A stretch of DNA of 64,000 nt, taken from contig NZ_SJSM01000002.1 of the NCBI RefSeq assembly GCF_004331685.1, positions 372,001 through 436,000 of the forward strand. The letters are read 5' to 3'. Both the position numbers and the translations under genes were made by a program. A model generated the notes under the pieces. The model saw only the letters and a list, made by a program, of their open reading frames with translations, ran no database searches and had not been told where the DNA came from. The stretch comes from Pedobacter hiemivivus. Lineage in GTDB: Bacteria > Bacteroidota > Bacteroidia > Sphingobacteriales > Sphingobacteriaceae. Below are positions 27,076 through 36,012 of the stretch, in pieces (position 1 is the stretch's first letter; each line of letters starts with the position of its first letter).

Positions 27076-30000
27076 ATGGGAATGAAAAAGTATTATAAAA
27101 TAATAGCTTTAGTCCTCTTAAGTCACTCCTTTATAACAGGCGCACGAGCACAGTTAAAAGCAGGAACAGAGGGCATATATATAAAAACGGGATCGATGTT
27201 CTCATCAGATGGTTTGGGATTAAAGCCTTCAGCTGATCTTACATTAATTGATCTGAGTTTAGAGAAATCAGCCACACCTGTTACGGGTGATGCGGGATCA
27301 GGAATAAACAGGGGCTATAAATTTAGTGTCCCGCTAACCTTTACGGGAAGCCTGGGCTTTAGTTATTTTACAGCAGAACTTAATAGCAACACTGAAAGCC
27401 TGCTGCAACTTTTCTATAAATCCGCTGAAGCCGACGTTACTTATACCGTTACAACGGGGACTTCAATAAATACTGTTGATAAGTATCTGGAAAACACCTT
27501 TACCAGTACCACTTTTTCTACATTGTCTGCAGCCGATCCGGTAATTTTTGTACCTCCTGCTTCGGCACCAATAACTACAACTGCTGCTGCTACTGTGATT
27601 ACCATTACAGAGGCAACATTAAATGGAACAGTAAATGCTAATTCTGCGAATACCACCATAACATTTGCCTATGGTACGGATGAATCTGTGGTTTCCGCCG
27701 GGGGAGGAACAATTATAGCTGCTACACCTGGTACGGCTTCAGGAATAAGTAATACAATTGTATCCGCGGCTTTAACAGGCTTAAGTGCATCTACTACTTA
27801 TTACTATAAAGTTAATGGATCCAATAGTGTTGGAGACAACTCTGGCTTGGTATTAAGCTTTACAACTAAGGCAGCGCCCTCTACCAATGCCAACCTATCT
27901 GCACTGTCGCTCAGCGAAGGTACTTTGTCGCCGGTTTTTGTTTCCGGGACCACCAGCTATTCAGCTACGGTTGGCAATAGTATAACCTTGGTTACGGTGA
28001 CCGCGGCTCTTGAGGAAGCTAATGCAACCATTATGGTGAACGGGGCTGCGGCAACAAGCGGCAGCGCATCGGGTGCTATCGCGCTGAATGTGGGCAGTAA
28101 TACACTGACCACGTTGGTCACTGCCCAGGACGGTACAACGACGAAAACCTATACGGTATCGATAATTCGTTTAGCTGCTCAAACGATTACCTTTAATGCA
28201 CCTTCGGCAACTATATATGGTGATGCTGACATAACTTTGCCTGCGACTGCAAGTTCCGGACTAACCATCAGCTATATATCTGACAATACATTAGTTGCTA
28301 CCATAAGCGGAAATACCGTAACGATAAAAAGTGCAGGCACAGCAAAAATAACAGCTAGTCAAGCTGGCGATGCTGATTATGATGCCGCCAGTCTGGTGGA
28401 ACAGAATCTTATTGTCAGCAAAAAACCCGTTACTATAACAGCAGATGCGAAAAGTAAGATCTATGGTGATGCTGACCCAGCATTGACTTATGCGGTTACT
28501 ATCGGTTCATTAGTTGGTTCTGATGCCTTCACGGGTGCACTGACCCGTACCCCGGGCGAGACCATCAACACCTATGCAATTACACAGGGTACAGTGGCCT
28601 TGAGCAGTAACTACGCGTTAACATATGAGGCTGTAAACCTTGCTATCACCCCAAAAGCGCTGACCATTGTTGCAAATAACCGCAGCAAAACTTACGGTGA
28701 TGCCCTAACCTTTACAGTTACGGAATTTACCACCATAGGGCTCATCAACGGAAATACCGTTACGGGTGTCAACTTAACCAGTACAGGTGCCATCGCAACC
28801 GCAACTGTGACCGCCGACCCATATCCTATTGTTCCGGCTGCCGGAACAGGAACGGGATTGGAAAACTATGCCATTACCTATGTAAATGGTGCGCTAAGCG
28901 TGGATAAAAAAGCCCTCAGCGTTGTCAATACCAATCGCTCAAAAGCCTATGGTGAGGTGCTAACCAATCTTGACTTTATCGGTTCAATCACCGGACTAGT
29001 GAACAATGACAATATCAGCTTAACCCGTAATAGTACAGGTGCTACGGCCAATGCTACTGCAGGAACCAACTATCCGATTGTCGCCACACTGACGGATCCG
29101 GACAGTAAACTCGCCAATTATACCTTAACCAATGCAGACGGGCTCCTTACTGTAGCTCAAAAAGTGCTGACCATTATTGCAAATAACCAAAGTAAAACTT
29201 ATGGTGATGCAGTAACCTTTACAGGAACTGAATTTACCACCATAGGACTCATCAATGGAAATGCCGTTACTGGTGTCAACTTAACCAGTACAGGTGCCAT
29301 CACAACTGCAACTGTGACCGTCGGCCCATATCCTATTGTTCCGGCTGCCGCGACAGGAACGGGATTGGAAAACTATGTCATTACTTATGTAAATGGTGTG
29401 CTAAGTGTGGATAAAAAAGCCCTCAGCGTTGTCAATACCAATCGCTCAAAAGCCTATGGTGAGGTGCTGACCAATCCTGACTTTATCGGTTCAATCACCG
29501 GACTAGTGAACAATGACAATATCAGCTCAACCCGTAATAGTACTGGCGCTATGGCCAATGCTACTGCAGGAGCCAACTATCCGATTGTCGCCACAATGAC
29601 AGATCCAGACAGTAAACTCGCCAATTATACCTTAACCAATGCAGACGGGCTCCTTACTGTAGATCAAAAAGTGCTGACCATTATTGCAACTAACCAAAGT
29701 AAAACTTATGGTGATGCAGTAACCTTTACAGTTACGGAATTTACCACCACAGGACTCATCAACGGAAATACCGTTACAGGTGTCAACTTGACCAGTACAG
29801 GTGCCATCACAACCGCAACTGTGATCGCCGGCCCATATCCTATTGTTCCGGCTGCCGCAACAGGAACGGGATTGGAAAACTATGCCATTACCTATGTAAA
29901 TGGTGTGCTAAATGTGGATAAAAAAGCCCTCAGCGTTGTCAATACCAATCGCTCAAAAGCCTATGGTGAGGTGCTGACCAATCTTGACTTTATCGGTTCA

Positions 30001-31797
30001 ATTACCGGACAAGTGAACAATGACAATATCAGCTTAACCCGTAATAGTACAGGCGCTACGGCTAATGCTACTGCAGGAACCAACTATCCGATTGTCGCCA
30101 CACTGACGGATCCGGACAGTAAACTCGCCAATTATACCTTAACCAATGCAGATGGGCTCCTTACTATAGCTCAAAAAGTGCTGACCATTATTGCAAATAA
30201 CCAAAGTAAAACTTATGGTGATGCTGTAACCTTTACAGGAACTGAATTTATCCCGGTAGGATTAGTTAACGGAAATACCGTTACGGGAGTTACCTTAACT
30301 AGTGGTGGTGCAGCGGCTACAGCGAGTGTAACAGGAGCCGCATATTCCATTACTCCCGCTGCAGCTACCGGAATAGGCCTCGATAATTATGCCATCACCT
30401 ATACCAACGGTGTGCTTAGCATTGGAAAAAAGGCACTTGTCGTTATAGCAGAAGACAAAGCGAAATTTTCAGGGAGGGACAATCCGATCTTAACAGCCAG
30501 ATATACCGGGTTTGCCAATGGTGAGGACAATTCGTCACTTTCGGTTCAGCCAGTGTTAAGTACCACCGCAACAACCAATAGTCCAATTGGCGATTATGCC
30601 ATTACGGTCTCAGGGGCTGCTGCTGCCAACTATAGCATTACTTATGCTCCTGGGGTACTGAAAATCAAACCGGCTGCGCCAAATGTGATTACATTAGCTG
30701 CGATACCTTTATTTGAAAACCAGTCTGCGGGAGCGGATGCAGGTACTTTTAGTAGTGTTTCCGAAGATCCAATGGATACCTTTACCTTCAGCCTGGTTGC
30801 TGGAACTGGTGATACAGACAATGGCTTGTTTGCAATCAGCGGAAACAAGATCAGCACAGTTGCCAGTCTTGATTTCGAGAATAAATCCAACTACAACATC
30901 AGGGTAAGATCAAACTCCGTCTATGGATTATGGTTGGAAAAGGAACTTAGCATTACCCTAAATGATGTCAATGAAGTACCAACGCTGGCTGCCATTGCCA
31001 GTCAGGCGATTTGCTATGCCACAACTACACAAGTCTTGCCACTGACCGGCATTTCTGCTGGTCCTGAGACCAATCAAAGTACGACTTTAAGCGTCAGCAG
31101 TAATTCTTCGCTATTTGAAAATCTGAATGTAAGCGGTAACGGAGCTACAGGAAACCTAACCTACCGCATTAAGGAGGGGGTAGGGTCCGGAACGGCAACC
31201 ATAACCGTAACGGTAAAAGACAGTGGTGGGACGGCTAATGGTGGAACAGATACCTTTAGCAGGTCATTTGTCATCACCGTCAACCCTCTTCCGGTTGCAT
31301 CCATCAGCAGTGATAAAGGGACACAGATGAGCAAGGGAGAAGTCGCTGTGTTGAGTGCGACAGGAGGAAGTAGCTATGTATGGGCAAATGCCTCAGGAAT
31401 TATTAGCGGGCACAACACTGCGGTCCTTACGGTCAGACCTTCACAAACCACGACGTACACCCTGACGGTAAGCAATGTAAGTGGTTGTACGCAGGTTCAG
31501 CAGTTTACCATTACCATTCTGGATGATTATGCTAAGGTTAAAGCACTCAATATCCTTTCACCAAACGGTGATGGTTATAATGACAAATGGTTGATCGATA
31601 ACCTTGATTATTATCCAAATAATGAGGTGAAAATCTTTGATCGATCCGGAAGACAAATTTATAGTAAGAAAAGCTACGACAACAGCTGGGATGGTATGTT
31701 AAATGGCGCCGTCCTGGAGGAAGGAACCTATTTCTATGTCATTGATTTTGGTAATGGCAGTCCAAAATTAAAAGGATTTATCACTATTTTAAGATAA
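27076..31797 (+). CDS. Giant MBG-repeat adhesin with CHU_C (T9SS type B) sorting domain
   Basis: A 1573-residue secreted protein; the second ATG (27082) gives the cleaner signal peptide MKKYYKIIALVLLSHSFITG. Domains in order: an N-terminal beta region (to about 165), an Fn3-like module (about 170-265, STTYYYKVNGSNSVGD), a cadherin-like beta sandwich (about 270-365, NANLSALSLSEGTLSP), an Ig-like and MBG modules beginning KSKIYGDADPALTYAV, then a run of seven alternating MBG units, a YDG-like unit, a cadherin-like domain (FENQSAGADAGTF), an Ig-like module (SSDKGTQMSKGEVAVLSATG) and the terminal gliding-associated CHU_C domain (LNILSPNGDGYNDKWLIDNL to FITILR). The CHU_C end predicts type IX secretion and surface anchoring. 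It is likely an adhesin or matrix protein. Confidence 0.93.
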   Translation: MGMKKYYKIIALVLLSHSFITGARAQLKAGTEGIYIKTGSMFSSDGLGLKPSADLTLIDLSLEKSATPVTGDAGSGINRGYKFSVPLTFTGSLGFSYFTAELNSNTESLLQLFYKSAEADVTYTVTTGTSINTVDKYLENTFTSTTFSTLSAADPVIFVPPASAPITTTAAATVITITEATLNGTVNANSANTTITFAYGTDESVVSAGGGTIIAATPGTASGISNTIVSAALTGLSASTTYYYKVNGSNSVGDNSGLVLSFTTKAAPSTNANLSALSLSEGTLSPVFVSGTTSYSATVGNSITLVTVTAALEEANATIMVNGAAATSGSASGAIALNVGSNTLTTLVTAQDGTTTKTYTVSIIRLAAQTITFNAPSATIYGDADITLPATASSGLTISYISDNTLVATISGNTVTIKSAGTAKITASQAGDADYDAASLVEQNLIVSKKPVTITADAKSKIYGDADPALTYAVTIGSLVGSDAFTGALTRTPGETINTYAITQGTVALSSNYALTYEAVNLAITPKALTIVANNRSKTYGDALTFTVTEFTTIGLINGNTVTGVNLTSTGAIATATVTADPYPIVPAAGTGTGLENYAITYVNGALSVDKKALSVVNTNRSKAYGEVLTNLDFIGSITGLVNNDNISLTRNSTGATANATAGTNYPIVATLTDPDSKLANYTLTNADGLLTVAQKVLTIIANNQSKTYGDAVTFTGTEFTTIGLINGNAVTGVNLTSTGAITTATVTVGPYPIVPAAATGTGLENYVITYVNGVLSVDKKALSVVNTNRSKAYGEVLTNPDFIGSITGLVNNDNISSTRNSTGAMANATAGANYPIVATMTDPDSKLANYTLTNADGLLTVDQKVLTIIATNQSKTYGDAVTFTVTEFTTTGLINGNTVTGVNLTSTGAITTATVIAGPYPIVPAAATGTGLENYAITYVNGVLNVDKKALSVVNTNRSKAYGEVLTNLDFIGSITGQVNNDNISLTRNSTGATANATAGTNYPIVATLTDPDSKLANYTLTNADGLLTIAQKVLTIIANNQSKTYGDAVTFTGTEFIPVGLVNGNTVTGVTLTSGGAAATASVTGAAYSITPAAATGIGLDNYAITYTNGVLSIGKKALVVIAEDKAKFSGRDNPILTARYTGFANGEDNSSLSVQPVLSTTATTNSPIGDYAITVSGAAAANYSITYAPGVLKIKPAAPNVITLAAIPLFENQSAGADAGTFSSVSEDPMDTFTFSLVAGTGDTDNGLFAISGNKISTVASLDFENKSNYNIRVRSNSVYGLWLEKELSITLNDVNEVPTLAAIASQAICYATTTQVLPLTGISAGPETNQSTTLSVSSNSSLFENLNVSGNGATGNLTYRIKEGVGSGTATITVTVKDSGGTANGGTDTFSRSFVITVNPLPVASISSDKGTQMSKGEVAVLSATGGSSYVWANASGIISGHNTAVLTVRPSQTTTYTLTVSNVSGCTQVQQFTITILDDYAKVKALNILSPNGDGYNDKWLIDNLDYYPNNEVKIFDRSGRQIYSKKSYDNSWDGMLNGAVLEEGTYFYVIDFGNGSPKLKGFITILR
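28654..30427 (+). repeat. 507-bp tandem repeats (3.5 copies) inside the MBG adhesin gene
   Basis: A 255-bp A unit (from the AAA codon at 28654, coding KALTIVANNRSKTYGDA) alternates with a 252-bp B unit (from 28909, KALSVVNTNRSKAYGEV). A units start at 28654, 29161, 29668 and 30175; B units at 28909, 29416 and 29923, so the period is exactly 507 bp. Most copies are nearly identical in DNA, including synonymous positions, while the last A unit (after about 30250) diverges. In-frame expansion or contraction by recombination is expected. Confidence 0.92.
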
Positions 31798-31828
31798 GAA
31801 TAATCGCTAAATTTAGTTCTATAGGGGA

Positions 31829-31874
31829 GTAAATGCAAAAAGCCTTAGAGAAATCTAAGGCTTTTTGCATTTAC
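31829..31874 (+). terminator. Rho-independent terminator with perfect 21-bp stem
   Basis: The arms 31829-31849 and 31854-31874 are exact reverse complements with a GAAA tetraloop (31850-31853). The inner stem has a T-rich descending side CTAAGGCTTTTTGC. It lies 31 bp after the adhesin stop and would work on either strand. Confidence 0.9.
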
Positions 31875-31933
31875 TTATCAAGTTTCTTCCGGTTGCCAAA
31901 TTTCGGACATTTTTCAGAACAAAGGATTTTCCT

Positions 31934-32065
31934 TTAAAGGTTGTCGAAGCTGTCTTGCGCTGACACAGGTTTTGCACTTAAATCCTGACTACCGGCCATT
32001 ACACCCGCTATTGCAATAGATGAACTGCGAATGAATGCTTTTCTTGTGATCGATTCTGAAACCAT
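31934..32065 (-). pseudogene. N-terminal remnant with Tat-like signal peptide
   Basis: A 43-codon ORF reads MVSESITRKAFIRSSSIAIA and continues to AQDSFDNL-stop. The TRKAFIRSSSIAIAG pattern resembles the start of Bacteroidetes secreted oxidoreductases or sugar-isomerase-like proteins with a twin-arginine-type leader, but here RK-x3-R replaces RR. Nothing that continues the protein is seen after the stop. It looks like the surviving 5' end of a deleted gene, though a small exported peptide is possible. Confidence 0.4.
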
Positions 32066-32204
32066 TGAATAGAAATTATGGATTACAAATTTAATATATA
32101 CAAGGGGTATTCTGGAAATATTAACTGCAGCCCCCGTTACTATGTGGGTTCACTCTGGCTATAGTAAAAAGTAATTTACTTTACCACTACTTAAGGAATA
32201 TTAA

Positions 32205-32302
32205 TCGGACACTGAGCGGCTCAGCCCGTTCAGTGTCCGATCAATGTCCGTTCATTGTCCGCTTAAATGCCGTTCAATAAAAGTTACCTTTAAGGTAACT
32301 TT
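32205..32302. repeat. Composite intergenic element: inverted arms, 11-nt tandem repeats, palindrome
   Basis: Inverted arms TCGGACACTGA (32205-32215) and TCAGTGTCCGA (32230-32240) are perfect. The right arm is the first of four 11-nt units: 32230 TCAGTGTCCGA, 32241 TCAATGTCCGT, 32252 TCATTGTCCGC, 32263 TTAAATGCCGT, plus a decayed fifth. A 23-bp palindrome with TTACCTT-T-AAGGTAA follows at 32280-32302. The gene-free stretch 31875-32470 otherwise holds only the remnant ORF. A similar element is at 57260-57361. Confidence 0.8.
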
Positions 32303-32470
32303 CTGGAGTTAGGTCAGCGTTTTTGGATGGTATTTAAGTATTTTGATAATATTTTTACAAATCGGATCCATCATGGACGGCTGCGGGTGATCTGTAATTA
32401 TTGAAAGGCAGGCTGTTTTTTTAATTTTCGTTCGCTAAATTTGGTAGCTCTCCTTAGGTGGATATAAAAT

Positions 32471-33334
32471 ATGAAAAAATTAAAGATAGGTTGGGCCGGA
32501 CTAGGCAATATGGGTACGCCAATGGCTTTTAACATCCTCAACTCTGGATATGAGCTGACGGTTTTTAACCGCAGTAAGGATAAAGAACAGGAATTAATTG
32601 CCGCAGGAGCGAGGTCAGCAAAAACTCTTCAGGACTTAGCATCGCATTGCGATGTAGTCTTTACAATGCTTTCGGATGATGTAGCCGTGAAATCTGTTTA
32701 CAATGAGACTGATGGCTTGCTTTCTGGAGGATCAGAGCCAGGAAAGCTATTCATAGACATGAGTACGGTTGCACCAGAGACCTCTCGCTATCTTTCTGCA
32801 CTTTGCAGAACTAAACAAGTGTCGTTTTTGGATGCTCCGGTCTCCGGTAGTGTGCAACCTGCAAGAGAGGGTAAATTGATCATTCTGGTCGGCGGTGAAG
32901 CGCAAGATTTCGAAAAGGCTAAGCCGGTTTTAGATGTATTGGGGAAACTTGCTTTGTATTTAGGTTCTGAGGGTGCAGGGAGTTCGGCAAAGTTGGCCAT
33001 TAATTACTTGTTGGGTATCAACATTCAGGCATTGGCTGAAACTGTTCTTTTTGCCGAGCAAAATGGCATTAGTAAAGAAAATATGTTAACCATTATCAAT
33101 GAAGGTGCTTGCGGAAATGGAATCATTAAATTGAAAACCCCATCTGTATTGGCTGATAGTTTTCCATCAGCATTTGCTTTAAAATACATTGTTAAAGATC
33201 TAAAACTGGCAAAAGAGGCCGGGTTAAACTCACCGCTTTCTGCTCCACTATTAAATACATTTGAAGCTGCGGCGGCAGATGGACTTGGAGAGGAAGATTT
33301 GATGGCCGTAATTAAATATTTGAGGCGGAGCTAA
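32471..33334 (+). CDS. NAD(P)-dependent beta-hydroxyacid dehydrogenase (3-hydroxyisobutyrate dehydrogenase family)
   Basis: A 287-residue cytoplasmic enzyme of normal family length. The Rossmann fold begins IGWAGLGNMGTPMAFNIL (GxGxxG), with FNRS at the end of beta2, where Asn-Arg favours NADP(H) in GLYR-type members. The substrate-binding motif is FLDAPVSGSVQPAREGKL, and the catalytic Lys lies in GSSAKLAINYLLG (about residue 173). Relatives reduce succinic semialdehyde, glyoxylate or tartronate semialdehyde, or oxidise 3-hydroxyisobutyrate. The specific substrate here is not determinable. It is a single gene, and its stop overlaps that of the convergent neighbour by 3-4 bp. Confidence 0.9.
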   Translation: MKKLKIGWAGLGNMGTPMAFNILNSGYELTVFNRSKDKEQELIAAGARSAKTLQDLASHCDVVFTMLSDDVAVKSVYNETDGLLSGGSEPGKLFIDMSTVAPETSRYLSALCRTKQVSFLDAPVSGSVQPAREGKLIILVGGEAQDFEKAKPVLDVLGKLALYLGSEGAGSSAKLAINYLLGINIQALAETVLFAEQNGISKENMLTIINEGACGNGIIKLKTPSVLADSFPSAFALKYIVKDLKLAKEAGLNSPLSAPLLNTFEAAAADGLGEEDLMAVIKYLRRS

Positions 33335-33798
33335 TCTTCCGCCACAAAATTATAATCCATACTTTGGCCATTACCTGAAATGGTTGCCTTTACCTTCTTC
33401 CCGTTGCGCTGGTAAGTTATTTTTTTAGGGAAGTCATGCTTTGGATTTTCGCAGGTAAAGCCATTAGCACTTAAAGCTGTCAGTTTAAAATAAGTTGGCA
33501 GCTTTTCACCTGTAACTAGCACTGAATAAAAAATATCTTTCCCCTTTACGATAAACTCAAGGTGCTCTAAGAAAATGGTTTCCTTTCCTTTTAGTGTTAC
33601 GCCCTTCCCACTAAGTTTTAAATCTGTTACTTTATTCCAGGTTTCATAACCGGCTTGTCCAGCTTCGGGATTGGTTCTAATCCATTTGCCCACCAGCCAT
33701 TCCAATTTTTTGAATTTCTGTTTGTTGGTTTCCTGTGCATAAGCAGCGGACATCATTAGTAAGATTGCGATGATAATAAGTAGCTTTTTTGTTCTCAT
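33331..33798 (-). CDS. Exported DUF6265-like protein
   Basis: A 155-residue protein with a signal peptide (LLIIIAILLMMSAAYAQ). The mature part has FKKLEWLVGKWIRTNPEAG at its start and CENPKHDFPKKITYQRNGKKV near the end, patterns seen in DUF6265 proteins: lipocalin-like beta barrels of unknown role, periplasmic in Bacteroidetes. The C-terminal stop overlaps the stop of the convergent dehydrogenase gene. No catalytic residues are known for the family. Confidence 0.75.
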   Translation of the reverse strand: MRTKKLLIIIAILLMMSAAYAQETNKQKFKKLEWLVGKWIRTNPEAGQAGYETWNKVTDLKLSGKGVTLKGKETIFLEHLEFIVKGKDIFYSVLVTGEKLPTYFKLTALSANGFTCENPKHDFPKKITYQRNGKKVKATISGNGQSMDYNFVAED

Positions 33799-33865
33799 AA
33801 TGTTTTTTTAACCAAATATAAGTATGGTCAATTCAGTAGTATTGTACAAAACCGACTCGGTTCAT

Positions 33866-34663
33866 TTACTTGTTTAAGAAAAAATTAGCCATGTTTTTCT
33901 CTTCAAAGAAATAGGAGGAAGGGTCTTCACCTGTAAAAGCTTTGAAGTTGCGGATAAAGTGTGATTGGTCGTAATAACCAGATTGGTAAACAATTTCCGC
34001 CCAGCTGCTATTTTTTAATTTGATCAATTGAAAAATGTAATTGAACCGAATGATGCGGGCATAATATTTCGGCGAAAGTCCGATGTGTTTTTTAAACAAG
34101 CGTTCCAATTGGCGTTCACCAAACCTTGCAACTGCAGTCATCTCAGCTACAGAGATCATTCCATTTGAATTAAATATGAGGTCTAGTGTATCTTTTAGCG
34201 GATTTTCGGGTACGTTTTTATTGAGTTCAATAAAGTAATTATCTAAAACAAGTTTAAGCTGGTCCTCATTTTCGAATGGAAGCACTTTGTCTTTTAAGGT
34301 AGAGAGCTGTTGATTGGGGAAAGTATCTAGATCAACTATTTTATCCAGATACTGCTGCATGTTTAGGTTAAATAGCTGAGTTAATGCAGCCGGTTTCAGT
34401 TTGATAGCAAAAGATCCTGTAGGTCCGGTGTTTTCGAGGTAAAAATAGCTGCTGATCTGCCCGGCTAATAAGTTTGGGCTTTGTACATGCCACTCTTTAT
34501 CTGTTTTTGCTTTATAGACACTTCCATAATTGAAGATCAGCTCGGTAAAGCCATCTGGAATGATCTTTTCTATCCTGGGAGTTGGATCATCGCTTTGCAT
34601 CATCCAATAACATTCAATGAGCTGTGTTAGATTGGGATGTGGGGCGATTCTAATGAACTTCAT
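33866..34663 (-). CDS. AraC-family transcriptional regulator
   Basis: The frame is open from 34687, but the ATG at 34663 begins the conserved N-terminus MKFIRIAPHPNLTQLIECYW (DUF6597-like), so it is preferred. The C-terminal 100 residues form an AraC HTH: MISVAEMTAVARFGERQLERLFKKHIGLSPKYYARIIRFNYIF, then WAEIVYQSGYYDQSHFIRNFKAFTGEDPSSYF, with the family's typical YYDQSHFIRxFKxxxG recognition-helix region. The ligand is unknown. It is divergent from the cyclophilin gene, with about 85 bp between them that must carry both promoters. Confidence 0.9.
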   Translation of the reverse strand: MKFIRIAPHPNLTQLIECYWMMQSDDPTPRIEKIIPDGFTELIFNYGSVYKAKTDKEWHVQSPNLLAGQISSYFYLENTGPTGSFAIKLKPAALTQLFNLNMQQYLDKIVDLDTFPNQQLSTLKDKVLPFENEDQLKLVLDNYFIELNKNVPENPLKDTLDLIFNSNGMISVAEMTAVARFGERQLERLFKKHIGLSPKYYARIIRFNYIFQLIKLKNSSWAEIVYQSGYYDQSHFIRNFKAFTGEDPSSYFFEEKNMANFFLNK

Positions 34664-34749
34664 CTTGCAAATTAGACAATCATCCAAAGAATACTATATT
34701 TACTTTACAATAAAAAATTAGAACGGAAAAAATACACATCTACATACCA

Positions 34750-35424
34750 ATGAAAAAACTATTACTCTCCCTTTCCCTTATTCTGCTTGTTACGTTAACA
34801 AAAGCGCAATCTACATTTGTACGTTTTGTAACCAATAAAGGTGACATCACGATTATGCTGTACGATGAAACGCCAAAGCATCGTGATATGTTTTTAAACG
34901 GCATTAAAATAGGATTGTATAAAGACGCCGAATTTAATCGGGTTATAAAATCCTTTGTAAGTCAAGGTGGCGAATTGGATGATACCATTTTGAATAGAGA
35001 GAAACAACATCCTGAGCTAGGTACAAAGCGGTTCCCGGCGGAGATTAAACCTATGCTATTTCATAAAAAGGGAGCTTTGGGGGCTGGAAGAGATGACAAT
35101 TCTGATAAAGCATCATACTTTACACAGATTTATCTGGTAGTAGGCAAAAAACAAAATGATGCACAATTGGATGCCATTGAGCAGAAGAAAAACAGAAAGA
35201 TCCCGGAAGCGCAAAGAACAGTTTATAAAACAATAGGAGGCACACCAAATCTGGATCAGGATTATACCATTTTTGGAGAAATAGTAGGCGGAATGGAAGT
35301 AGCAGATGCGATTAATCAGATGGCCACAGATAAAAATGATGTACCGCTTAGTGCCATTGTTTTTAACCCGGTAGTGCTTTCTAAAGCAGAAGCGGCAAAA
35401 CTTAGGCGGCAATTGAAATACTAG
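34750..35424 (+). CDS. Exported cyclophilin-type peptidyl-prolyl isomerase
   Basis: A 224-residue cyclophilin with a signal peptide (LLLSLSLILLVTLTKAQ), so periplasmic. Recognisable blocks are FVTNKGDITIMLYDETPKHRDMF, FNRVIKSFVSQGGELDD (active-site region; the canonical FHRVI-F-QGG arginine is kept) and LGAGRDDNSDKASYFTQIYLVVG. An insertion of about 25 residues follows (KKQNDAQLDAIEQKKNRKIPEAQ), as seen in Bacteroidetes members. It would assist folding of exported or outer-membrane proteins. A strong terminator follows directly. Confidence 0.9.
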   Translation: MKKLLLSLSLILLVTLTKAQSTFVRFVTNKGDITIMLYDETPKHRDMFLNGIKIGLYKDAEFNRVIKSFVSQGGELDDTILNREKQHPELGTKRFPAEIKPMLFHKKGALGAGRDDNSDKASYFTQIYLVVGKKQNDAQLDAIEQKKNRKIPEAQRTVYKTIGGTPNLDQDYTIFGEIVGGMEVADAINQMATDKNDVPLSAIVFNPVVLSKAEAAKLRRQLKY

Positions 35425-35430
35425 AAAAAG

Positions 35431-35462
35431 AAACGGCTAAGAACATCCGTTCTTAGCCGTTT
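35431..35462. terminator. Bidirectional rho-independent terminator
   Basis: Arms 35431-35444 (AAACGGCTAAGAAC) and 35449-35462 are a perfect 14-bp stem with loop ATCC. It lies between the convergent cyclophilin and thioredoxin-like genes and serves both. Confidence 0.9.
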
Positions 35463-35479
35463 TCAGTTGTGTTACTTTA

Positions 35480-36004
35480 CTATTTCAGCAATTTCTCAAT
35501 TGCGGCAAGCATACCTTTAAATTCCTCTTCATTGTATAACCGTGTCAGGTAGGCAATTTTGCCCTGCTGATCGATTACTACATTTCTGGTCACGCCGCTT
35601 TTTTTATCTGCAAAGCGACCAAAAATATCTGCAGCAGGATCAAGTGCCAATGGGTAAGTGATTTTCATGTCCTTTGCAAATTTTTGCACAACCTTTAGGG
35701 GTTCATCACGATCTACACCAATTAGCATTAGTCCTTTATCCTTATACGCTTGCCAAACATCTTTTTCCAGATGTGGCATTTCTTCGCGACATACTTCGCA
35801 CCAGCTAGCCGTAAACTGTAGAACAACTACTTTTCCTTTCAATTTGGATAGGCTAGTGGTTTCCCCGTTGGATAAAACCAGTTTAAAATCATTGGGGGCC
35901 TGATCACCCAGCTTTACTTTGTACCCTCTATCATCAGGATTGCTATCCTGAGCCATTAAAATGGCAGGGAATAAGCAGATTAGGTAAACTAATAGTGTTT
36001 TCAT
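35480..36004 (-). CDS. TlpA-like thioredoxin-fold lipid/periplasmic oxidoreductase
   Basis: A 174-residue exported thiol-redox protein. A signal peptide (TLLVYLICLFPAILMAQ) precedes the AhpC/TlpA fold: KLGDQAPNDFKLVLSNGETTSLSKLKGKVVVLQFTASWCEVC, where the active-site C69-x-x-C72 is CEVC. DRDEPLKVVQKFAKDMKITYPLALDP and GVTRNVVIDQQGKIAY complete the fold with the cis-Pro replaced by Thr (GVTRN). TlpA/ResA-type proteins reduce disulfides in the periplasm. It follows the SusD gene by only 8 bp and is the last gene of the sigma/FecR/SusCD operon, so it is likely co-expressed with it. Confidence 0.9.
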   Translation of the reverse strand: MKTLLVYLICLFPAILMAQDSNPDDRGYKVKLGDQAPNDFKLVLSNGETTSLSKLKGKVVVLQFTASWCEVCREEMPHLEKDVWQAYKDKGLMLIGVDRDEPLKVVQKFAKDMKITYPLALDPAADIFGRFADKKSGVTRNVVIDQQGKIAYLTRLYNEEEFKGMLAAIEKLLK

Positions 36005-36012
36005 AGCTGTAT

